A stretch of 64,000 nt of DNA from Apostichopus japonicus. Lineage: Eukaryota > Echinodermata > Holothuroidea > Aspidochirotida > Stichopodidae. The notes under the pieces were generated by a model. That model saw only the letters and a list, made by a program, of their open reading frames with translations. It did not search any database and had not been told where the DNA came from. The position numbers and the translations under genes were made by a program. The stretch's first letter is position 1. Each line of letters starts with the position of its first letter. The stretch covers positions 12,690,321 through 12,754,320 of the forward strand of contig NC_092578.1 in the NCBI RefSeq assembly GCF_037975245.1. The letters run 5' to 3'. Shown in pieces: positions 12,336 through 24,300 of this stretch.

Positions 12336-15300
12336 CTGTTGAAAGAAGAAGATTCGATAGAGAAAACTGTGGTTACGAACAACGATGACAATGAGGGCGG
12401 TCAACTTCTTCTCTACATGAGACTTTACCCAAATGTCTCTTCTTGGCTTTAGATATTTTTCAATGGTAACTATGGTAACACTGAACGTAAAGTATAGTTT
12501 GACGTGTAACCTACCCAATGTCTCCTCTTTGGGTTCAAGGTAATTCAACGGTTACTAAGGTACAATAACATTAAACTCTGGTCGACATGTGACCTAGCCA
12601 ATGTCTCCTCTTTGGGTTCAAGGTAATTCAACGGTTACTAAGGTGACAATAACATTATAAAGTCTGGTCGACATGTGACCTAGCCAATGTCTCCTCTTGG
12701 TTTTTGCATGTACGCCTATGGTAACCACGACAACACTGCAAGTTAAGAACCCTTTCTACATATAGCCTATGGTAACCACGACAACACTGCAACTTAAGGA
12801 CCCTTTCTACATATAGCCTATGGTAACCACGACAACACTGCAACTTAAGGACCCTTTCTACATATAGCCTATGGTAACCACGACAACACTGCAACTTAAG
12901 GACCCTTTCTACATATAGCCTATGGTAACCACGACAACACTGCACCTTAAGGACCTCTCTACATATAGTCATACCACATTGTAAACCATTTACCACCTGT
13001 GTCAACAGGTCAACTTCTTTATACTGTATGTAACATACCCACTGTCTCTTCTTGGTTTGAGATATGTCTTCTTTGTGTTTCTCTTTCAGTTGGTTCATCT
13101 CCTTGGTGTGTTCTTCCACCAATTTTTCTCTTTCTTCTTTCCTGGCCTCCGTTATAGATTCCTCGTTCTGGGCCACACTCTCTGCTTCTGTCTCCGACTG
13201 TTCTGTTTCCCACTTCTTTTGAGCCTAAAGTTGATGAAGATATGTACAAACAGACTTTAAAATATTATACAACGGTAAAGGTAAAGAAGACAAGCAATAT
13301 TCACAGAATGGAAGCTTTAAAACCTACGAAGGGAAGTGCGGAGGGAGACAATTAAAATTACTCAGACTTTTAAGTGTATTTACGATCCTCAAGGACCTCC
13401 CGGTTGTAATATTAATGTGTTTCTTAAAATTAAGTTTACTGTCAAGGCTAACTACTAGGAAAACAGACTCTTTTCTGGGGGTAATGTTCGTGCTAGAAAG
13501 TTTGATGTTGAAGTCCTCAGTCAAGTCATTAGAGTAATGATACTTTAAGATTGCAAACTTAGATATTTTCTTTTGCACTGCCAATTTTTGTAAGCATCTA
13601 CCGATATTTGTTGTCTCCCTGGCCCGCCGTCCTGCATGAAATCCTGGATCCCCCACTGCATGTAAAGTGAGTAGTGCATCTAGTGCATGCTACTGCATTG
13701 AAGTTGCTTGGTCCTTCCTATCATATAATATTCATAACACAACCAGCTGCTTCACAGCCGCTGATCTTACCAAGCTGACAGCTTCGGCCACTGCCTCACT
13801 GCATGTAAAGTGAGTAGTGCATCTAGTGCATGCTACTGCAATAAGGTTGCTAGGTCCTTCCTATCATATAATATTCATAACACAACCAGCTGCTTCACAG
13901 CGACTGATCTTACCAAGCTGACAGCTTCGGCCACTGCCTCACTGCATGTAAAGTGAGTAGTGGATCTAGTGCATGCTACTGCAATAAGGTTGCTAGGTCC
14001 TTCCTATCATATAATATTCATAACACAACCAGCTGCTTCACAGCGACTGATCTTACCGTGCTGACAGCTTCGGCCACTGCCGCCTCTACTCTGCTCTGAA
14101 TCTCCTTCTCCTGGTGCGCTTTATAGTCGGCCAACTTCTTTCGATACTTTGCCTCTAAGTCGTCCTCGTCTGAATGGCTGTTCTTTCGTTTCCTGGTCTT
14201 CTCTTTCCCTTCGCCTCTCTCTTCCTTGTGACTGCTTCCACTTCCGCTACTACTCTTATGATGTTTATGTTTCTCCGGATGCGGTTTCTTGGGCAACTCT
14301 TTGGGCTCTTTCCTCTCTGGTTCTTCATCCCCGGGGTTTACGTCCGAGTCCTGAGAGATTGGCGATTCTTGACTTTGGTCCGTATCGGGTGCAGGGGCTT
14401 CCTTGCTTGCCTTCTTCTTACTCTGTTCATTGAAGGAATAACATGAAGAGCATTCTGTTTCCATAGCAATATAAATCACTTAACTTTGTTTATATTAGAT
14501 ACTGCTCATCATGGCCCTAACAGTTTTCAATATTTACATACACAGATATATATATGTATATATATACACATATATATATATATATACACATATATATGTA
14601 TGTATACTATATATAAGTAAATAAGTTCATCATCAAGAATTTGGCTTAATTAACTTAGTATCCTAAAATTTTATCAAACTTACAAAGTGTTGGTCCAATT
14701 ATGAACACAATTAATCAAAACTAACACATCTTGTTAGATGTTTTCAAATATTCAAAATTAGTCATTGAGTAAATAAACGTTACAATGGATTTGAACGCTT
14801 CATCACCCAGGCATAAGTCTGTGTAAAGTATTATTTCTTGACTAGTGAAGTCAACCCAGCTGCATATTATCGACTTTAGTGTCGATGTGGTGTCAAACAT
14901 TACCAAAATAATCTTCACATGCATTGCTGCTGCTATAAATAAAGTATTCACAATAAAAAAGTACACAAGAAATGAAGATTCATCATGAAAACCATAGCCA
15001 AATAATCTTGACTGATTTCAGGTGATGAAATCTCCGCAAATCTTCATATTTTCCTCCATCTACTCATCTACACATGAACATTTGTTTTTCTGTTGTCATG
15101 GCAATATGTAAAATCTCTATCGACGAAATGTGAAAAATATCTTTTAAAGTAAGGCACGAAGGAAAGTTTTAGGTAGAGTATAGAATTTTCATCAAATTTG
15201 TCTTTGCATTATCATCAAGAAGAAGAAGAAGATATTATTGCCAGTGTCTATGAGCATGTGAGCAAGATGCAAGGCTGTGTGTGTGTGTATAATACATACA

Positions 15301-18300
15301 TACATACATATATACATTTTGTACAGCATAAGTTGAAGTTTAGAGTTCACAATCTGTTAGTAATGAAAGATTCACCCAAAAAAAAAAAACCTAATCCCTG
15401 TGAATATGAAGCACTTCACTCATCGATGATACTCTTGTAGATTCGAAACTAGTCACATGATTCGAAACTCACAAATAGTCTGAGGATGCTACATGCTACA
15501 CTACACTAACAAAACTGAACTTCCCTGATTGTGAAAGGACAAGATACACACCGCTAGCTTGATTAATAGTAAAAATAATATAAAAAGAAGGTGAATAGGA
15601 TAAAGGCTGCACTGCTACTGTAGGTAAATTGTTAAGAGCATACTGAGTTTTGAACCAAAGACCACAGATAGAAGAGGATTGAGTTTTTTGGTTTTATCAT
15701 TTTCTTGCTTTAACTCATTTATGAGAAGATTAAAAATGTTGGTGGCTTTCATACCAATCCAAGCTTGAGGATATGTAACATATCACAGATAATTTAATAA
15801 TAATTTACCCATTGTCAGATCAAATCTAGATTGTGTTTGATTGTCATCAAACAAACATAAGTCATTAATATTAAACCTAATTCTAAAAGCTAACAATAGA
15901 TCTTTGTTTTTGGACAGAATGTTAAAATATTTATCACCGGTTTAGCAGCAGTAACTTTTCCAATTTTGACACCTGCAATAAGAAGTTTGTATTTTACAAT
16001 ACAGTTTTGTACTACAACTATGAGTCAAATTTCAGAAGCACAGTGTAAACTCAAAGAGCTGTTTGTTAGGTTTTTGCCCCCCCGTAGAGGTAATACAGTG
16101 ACTCATGGTGAATGTCTGGACACGTTTCAGGAAATTTTCAAATGAAAAGAAAAACACTTATTAAGACTTGGTGACAGATGGAAAGAACCAAATACCTACA
16201 GGTATTAAAACATAATGCCTTCAACATATTTGTTGACAGTTTAATTTTGTAGGCTGGAAGATAAAAGAAGAAAACCCAGCCAGTTTGGTTTGTAACTATG
16301 ATTAATTAAAAATATGTGTTTGGTAGAAACAGCACACTGGTAATGAAATACCAACACATGTGTATATTATCAGGTATTGCCACATGAGATGTAAATTAAT
16401 ACATTCTGGGGGATTAACTTTTTAAGAGTAGATAATCTGTCATACCTGGAATATCTTTAGACAATTCTTCTACCTCTGAATAATTCTTTGTTTCAAAGAC
16501 AATATGCCCTGATATAAAGAGAGGTTACTCCCAAATAGATGCAAACATGCAACCCAATGTAAATAATAAAAATATTGAAAAAACAAAACAATAATATGCA
16601 ATGCCAGGATCATGCAGGCTACACAATACACAGAGCTCCCAACCTTTCAATGAGGAAGAAAAAAAGAAGCAAAATTGACTAATTCTATGACCAAAAAATC
16701 TTGAATTTAGGTGCAAGAGCAGCAATGAATACATTTGTGGTAGATTGTTGTGCCATAGCAACGATAACATGCATGCAACTCATAAACAAACGTTACTTTT
16801 GTGTCAATTCCAACATTTCCCCAGTGATGATACTATCCATAAAACTGAAGGCCACATATTAACTTTCCAAATCATACTGTCCAGTGATTAATTTTCAAAG
16901 TCTCCATCCAAATAATTCTTCCCTTATGAGAGAAATCACTTAAACCATGTAGCTTTCATGGGTGTTTCCTTCCTCAGATAACCTTGAAAATATTACAATG
17001 TCACAAAACTTATTACAGACAATATGGAAGACGACAATTTCAAACGTTGACAATTGCTTGGTGCTCTTTTAGAAAGTGTTTTTAGCACACATTTAATCCA
17101 TCCATGTGACTTTAATGACTCATCAAATATTTTTGGCTGCATCCCACTAACATATGTACTTAAACTACACAATTCTGTACAGAATAGTACTAGTACCCCA
17201 CTCTCATAATTTGGTTCTGCATGTTGAATCAACCTAGTCTTTCACAATAAGTCTCAATAAATTAAGTTAACTGACTTAGTTATTATTTCAATCCATTCTA
17301 AAACATTTCACTGCCTGGACACTTCCCCATAGTAGAATCAACCATATGAAAACTGCAAAATTTTGAAACATTCCAAATAACATTGATTTTAACTTCATTA
17401 TTTGAAATAGTCCATGTAATAGACTGGAATTTTACTGCACAAACAGCAAAACAAACAAAAATCAACAGTGACCCAAAAATCTGCCCTTTTTTATAAAATC
17501 AAATCAAAATTAATCGTCTCGACAAAGAATCTAAATCACCTCTGCATTGACTGTGGGCAATTCAGCAGTTTCGAGTGCCATGACCAACGCTGATTTTGCG
17601 TACTACAGTAGGACATCTATTAACAATCTTGTATTTTGACATTGTCATAGAAATTCAGAAAGTCAACGGCAAAGAATAATCACGCAGGGAATGAGGAAGG
17701 ATGTCACACAGGGAGCTTCACTGCTCAGGAAAGAAATGGCAATAGCAAAGAAAAATTGATCCTAGCCAAATAAAGTGGTATAAAATTAGTATTTAAACAA
17801 ATCAATGGTTGATTATTAAAGAAGATTCATATGGTTTTTTTATTCATTTTTCTCTTTGGCAATCATGTACAATTCACAGAGAGGTTATTATAGTGTGCAA
17901 AATGAGAAGTTGGGTCTTCTCTATATTAAGTTGACTATTTTACATTTTGGCAACTAACTCATGAATAATTGTGCTACAGTAGTTAGCAACCACGTGATAC
18001 CCTGTAAAGCTTTTGCAGAATAAACAACCAAGTCTGTGAGCCTGTTTGTCAGATTTAAAGATTCATTTTGGAAGTTTTTAAAATTTTTTTACAACTGCAA
18101 AAGGAAAACAAAACATCTACACAAAAGGAGAGCAACTAAAAACCCAGGTGGTCACACATGTATAAGAGGACTTACCACAGAAATAGGCAGGCGTGTAACA
18201 AACACTGAACACTGCAAGTTTAGGATGAGAGACGTACGACTCAGTTATAATTGCAGCCAACACATATACTTGCACAATTTGGGGTTAAGGGTGTGGGAGT

Positions 18301-21300
18301 GGGGGGGGGGGGATGGAGGGTGGATATATAAATGGATAAGGTCGATAGGGGTGACATCAAGGGTACAATATGAAACAATGACGTGTCTTGCTCTCTAAAT
18401 GGTAGAGATATAGAGGTTCCTGTCACCTTCAGGAGTCATGCAGCAAAACTGCATAGTTTATGTTTATATCTCAAATGACAAGTATTTCTGTATTCCACTG
18501 ATAAAAAATCATGCAAAATGAGTCAAAACTTGAAGGAAAATCCAGGCAAGTAGTTTAGACTATACCATTCATTCATTCATTTAGAGCTCATTTCCTCCAA
18601 AAATTTCTCACAAATAAAATCATGTCAGATGGAATAAAATACCTCATGATACCAAAAACAACTGTCTTTTCTGTTGTTTTTTTTTTTTTACATTTCCATC
18701 GCACAGAAAACTTCACAAAGCTTGTGGGTATTTTGGAATTAAACCATCAATGTTGCTTTCACTCAGATTTGATAGGCCCAGAGTTTACAACGAGACAGGT
18801 CTGTCATTTGCATATGTCATGATAAAGCAAGGGTGTTGGAGACAGTGCAGATTGGGTATCAATGGCAGAATGGATCATGCTTGAAACAGTCAAAGGGGAT
18901 AAGGTTGTTTCTTTTCCCTTCAGGTTTCAATGGGGTTAAACAGCCTGAAGAACACACTACAGTCAGTTTGAATGTTGGTAGTGATTTATATGTTACATAC
19001 AGGACAGTCCTGACAGCACATTTTACATAAACCCACACTATCTCACAAAATCTATCAAAACAGGGTCATGCCACAAGGTAAGAGGAAGAATTGTACATTC
19101 ATACAAGAATGAAACTCTCCACTGAAAACCCTTCTCAACCACCCCCACCCCTCCTCCTGCCTTTTGCCTCTACCATAGTGTTGCTCACATAGTTTACCAA
19201 ACTTCATTGCTATTGCCATGGAGGACTGATGAGAACCAATTGTCATCTTCATAGAAGGAAACTCTACAATGAGTGAAACTTTCCATTCCCAATGCCAACC
19301 CCAGCCACCCCCAACAATTTATATTAAATATACCTCACCCAACACACCAATACTTTGAAGGGTGATACCACTGGGAATATGGGAGTTCTAGGTTGAACAA
19401 TCAAAGGTGACATCACTGGGAACAATGAAGCAGAACAAATTCAACTTGATTGATTGATTCATGTATGGATTGCGATGGTACAATCGAAAAGGATCTTTCT
19501 GAGTCGATTTATGCAGATGATGACATTGAAGATTTTTAAACATCCCAAAATAATTTAGTTCATCAGCTTCACAGGTCAAGCTTTATTTCACCCAATGAAC
19601 TAAAAAGTTGAAACATTGGGGTAAGCTCCTACTTTGCCATTTCATGTGATTGATATGGAATGGTGCATGAAGTGAAGATAATACAGGAACCATATCAAGT
19701 CATACATTACAGCAATTGTCAACACTCGTTTGATGAAAATATCTACAAGAATGTCTCAGTTTGACAAACTGCAGTCTTATATGTTTGAGACATTGAATTG
19801 TGAAACAGTTGCAAAAAGCTGCTTTTAGTAAACTACCCACATGTAAACTGTCTGTGTGAATGTGACATTAGGAGCTAGGCATGGTATCTGGAATAAAACC
19901 AGTCATCCACTTACTAGCAGACATACTCTGTACATAGATCTGAGGATGGGGTAAAGTTGGGACATTTCCTTTAAAGCTGGTTACTGATTACTCAACGTCA
20001 CACAATGTTGCACCAAGCAGTACATTAATACAGCACACAGAGCTACGCAGTGCAAGGTTCTACTTAGTCAAATATTTCAATTCCATAAAAGAATGCATTT
20101 TATTGAACTTTCAATGACACAGATTAACCAACCACCTACAAAAGACGTGCAACTTAAGACAGGAAGCTTTGAGCAATTTACGATTAACAGATCATTTGGT
20201 TAATTTTCGATTTCCCCCCCCCCCCCAAAGAAAGTTTTTACTTCAAAAATTAAAATATTGAAAGATATGATTAACATATGACAGTGCTTACCTTTTTGGA
20301 TGGATGGTTATCCGAACGGCTGTATTCTTGACTGGTTGAGATGCTGTTCACCTGACCAGCATCAGAGTGAGACTTCTTCACAAATTTTTCTGCCTCGCTC
20401 TGCTCCGACTTCCTCTTGATGCCCCGTTTCTCTGGTTTCTTTTCTACCTCTTCTTCCTTCTCTGGTTTTTCCTCATTTCTAAGAGGACCGATGCCTTCTG
20501 CCACCATCCTCTTGTGCTCCTCCATCTCCTTAAATGCATTCTGCCAACCCTTGCTCTGTTTGGTGCGTAAAGCCTTCACAGGTGTGCTGATGTTCTTAAC
20601 ATCTTCCTCTGGTACCAGAGCCCTAAGGGATCGATAACAATTAATAACAGATTCCGATCACTTATCACACGACAAGTATATGTAGTAACCGATGCCATCA
20701 GTCCACGGTTTCTTTACCTCATAATGACCTATCAAATGGCAAGCCTGCACAGTAACCGATGGCATCAGTCAACAATTTGTTAATCTCATCGTCACGTATC
20801 ACACAAGAAGTCTACACAGTTACCGATGCCATCAGTCCACAGTTTCTTGATCTGATCATGACTTAGCACATGGCAAGCCTGCACAATAATTGATGGCATC
20901 AGTCAACCGTTTGCTTACTTCATCATGACTTAGCACATGGCAAGCCTGCACAGTAACCGATGGCACCAGTCAACTGTTTGCTTACTCCATCATGACTAAG
21001 CACAGCGAGCCAGCACAGTAACCGATGGCATCAGTCAACTGTTTGCTCACTTCATCATAACATAGCATATGGCAAGCCTACACAGTAACTGATGGCACCA
21101 GTCAACTGTTTGCTTACTTCATCACGACTTAGCACAGTGAGCCGGCACAGTAACCGATGGCACCAGTCAACTGTTTGCTCACTTCATCATGACATAGCAT
21201 ATGGCAAGCCTACACAGTAACTGATAACACCAGTCAACTGCTTACTTCATCATGACTTAACATATGGCAAGCCTGCACAGTAACCGATGGCACCAGTCAA

Positions 21301-24300
21301 CTGTTTGCTCACTTCATCATGACATAGCATATGGCAAGCCTACACAGTTACCGATGCCATCAGTCCACAGTTTCTTGATCTGATCATGACTTAGCACATG
21401 GCAAGCCTGCACAATAATTGATGGCATCAGTCAACCGTTTGCTTACTTCATCATGACTTAGCACAGCGAGCCGGCACATTAACCGATGGCATCAGTCAAC
21501 CGTTGCTTACTTCATCATGACTTAGCACATGGCAAGCCTGCACAGTAACCGATGGCACCAGTCAACTGTTTGCTTACTCCATCATGACTAAGCACAGCGA
21601 GCCGGCACAGTAACCGATGGCATCAGTCAACTGTTTGCTCACTTCATCATAACATAGCATATGGCAAGCCTACACAGTAACTGATGGCACCTGTCAACTG
21701 TTTGCTTACTTCATCACGCCTTAGCACAGTGAGTCGGCACAGTAACCGATGGCACCAGTCAACTGTTTGCTCACTTCATCATGACATAGCATATGGCAAG
21801 CCTACACAGTAACTGATGGCACCAGTCAACTGTTTGCTTACTTCATCATGACTTAACAAATGGCAAGCCTGCATAGTAACCTATGGCACCAGTCAACTGT
21901 TTGCTCACTTCATCATGACATAGCATATGGCAAGCCTACACAGTAACCGATGGCATCAGTCAACTGTTTGCTTACTTCATCACAACTTAGCACAGCAAGC
22001 CAGCACAGTAACCGATGATATCAGTCAATCGTTTGCCTACTTCATCACGACTTAGCACAGCGAGCCGGTACAGTAACTGATGGCATCAGTCAATCGTTTG
22101 CTTACTTCCTCATGAATAAGCACAGCAAGCCGGCACAGTAACCGATGACATCAGTCAACTGTTTGCTTACTTCATCACGACTTAGCACAGCGAGCCGGCA
22201 CAGTAACTTATGGCATCAGTCAATCGTTTGCTTACTTCCTCACGACTTAGCACAGCAAGCCGACAGGCATTGGATTTGAAGAAAAGTAACATATGATACA
22301 ACATTGCAGAGGGGGTTTTCTGATTAGTTCTGCCAAAAATGATTGTACATGACAAACACTGACAAATCTGTTCCGAAAGAATGAACTGACCTTTCATGTC
22401 TCTTGCCGAAGAATCTGACGTCGACTCTGCCTTCATTCCTGCAGAGGATTTTAGCCGGCCAATATCCAAATCCTTTCATGTGCACCCAAGCTAGTTCATG
22501 GATTGGGTCCTGTGGGGACACAAGCAGAGAGGGACATATGATGTTAAACACATTTAAACATTGAAGGCTGTTTCTAAAAGGCCTTTGATAGGCCTATGTG
22601 GGATAGACCATGAGCTAGCAGAAGCATTGCACATAATGTTCTGTAGCTAAAATTACCAGATACTTCAAACATGTTTTCATTACTTAAAACAATGGGTTGA
22701 CTTAATCTCAAGAACAAAGCAGCCTTTGAATTCAAAAGGAAGCAACCGATCAAATCAATTCCTGCAGCTAATGAGGACTAAAATAGTTTACTCTAATTCA
22801 ACATTACTCTTCCAACGATCGCAACTCCATGTGAACGTCCAACCAAATGAAAGGGCCACCAAGATCATGTGTGTATACTTACGCAAGGCCGACAGAACCA
22901 GTCTTTGCCTACTTTGTTGTTTGATGAGAGATAGCAGTCAACACAGAGCCTTATCTCAGCCAACTTTAAGAGAAAGAGAACAAAGAGAGATACATTGCTG
23001 TCAAATCTTGAGCAAATAGTAAGATGGAATATGAAAAGAGAGAAGAAAAACCCTACAGCAGATATACAGACAGATAGACAGACAGATAGAAAGACAGACA
23101 GTCAGATAGATAGACGGTGGTGGATAATAATAGCTCAAACCAGCATCGCTGGTTTGAGCTTTAAAAAGGAAAAATATATACAAAAATATAAGAATTATAA
23201 CATCTTGTACATTAAAGGTTACTTGTTGCACTCCAAAATAGGTATGATTGAAAAATCAACAAAATGAATTGTCGATATTTTTTCATTCTAAATATCAGCC
23301 ATATTTGCAACTTACACTGACTATAAGAGAAAGATAAAGATAGAGCCATTGCATGAATTTTAGTGTGCTAGAGCACCAGTTGGTAAGAACAACAAACAAA
23401 ATACCACCAAATTGGTGTTACAAAGGCTGACTTAACCCTTTTCTAAAACAAACCCAAAATTTTAGAACAAACAAATGTGAAGTTATATCATTGGGTAACC
23501 ATGTCTCCAAAACATTTACAGTCTTATTGGCCTAGCAGCATGAATCGAGTATTACAGAGTTTTCAAGATGCTATCTTTCAACGGGTGAATGAACTGTATA
23601 GGCATTATTCTTAAATGGCATTTGACATATACCTTTCTGGTTAGACATTACTAATATATTCATGGAAAGGCTTGACTTTGCTAATATGCTGTTAGAGGAA
23701 GTTTATGCAGGTTGATTGATTCCTAACATTTCATAACATAATTGCAATTGAGGAAACCAAGAAACCTTAAGAGTGTCCCATAGAGGATATTTTCAAATGA
23801 CTGGCAAACATCTCAACATCTCAAGAGTTTTATATTTTTTTTGCTTGAATAGGAAATGATCACACATTGTTTATGACAAATTTACCTTCCACAGTATTTG
23901 TCAATATCAATTTACAGATCCCATTCATATCCCAAAGATCTCAAACACTGATATCACAGCATGTTTATCGACAGAGCTAAATGGGTTTAAGTGAAAAGGT
24001 GAAAGCAGAACCAGAGAACACATTTCCTTCCCACCTATGCTTCACAAACAAAACCATTTCCTATGAAGATTTAATAGGAATGATGTGAATAAATAGTGTA
24101 GGTAACCACAGCGCAACGTATTTTAATACGGTTTTGTTCTTCCTTTTATTACTTGGTACGTAATGATACAGGTACTGAATGTAGTTGCACAGAAACACAT
24201 AAAAACTCTACATCCTGCATCTAAGATACTGTGCAGTTTACACTAAGTGTGCTGGTACCTGATAGGTTACAGGAAATATGAAAGCTCTCTGGAAACACAT

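Larger units (their letters stand above)
14423..20291 (-). other. 5.9-kb zmynd11 intron
   Basis: AT-rich intron. It contains AT dinucleotide microsatellite (about 14538-14602), AAG/TG/TACA simple repeats (15216-15320), a G-run at 18299-18312 and a C-run at 20213-20226. No exon with conserved coding content was found. Confidence 0.7.

Noticed and set aside
20657-22264. Regularly spaced repeats reminiscent of CRISPR
   Set aside because: Units are contiguous tandem copies that diverge gradually; there are no unique spacers of constant length, and the genome is eukaryotic.
22995-23267. 90-codon frame over the GACA/GATA repeat
   Set aside because: Driven by the microsatellite ([11 protein letters not shown]) in an intron.
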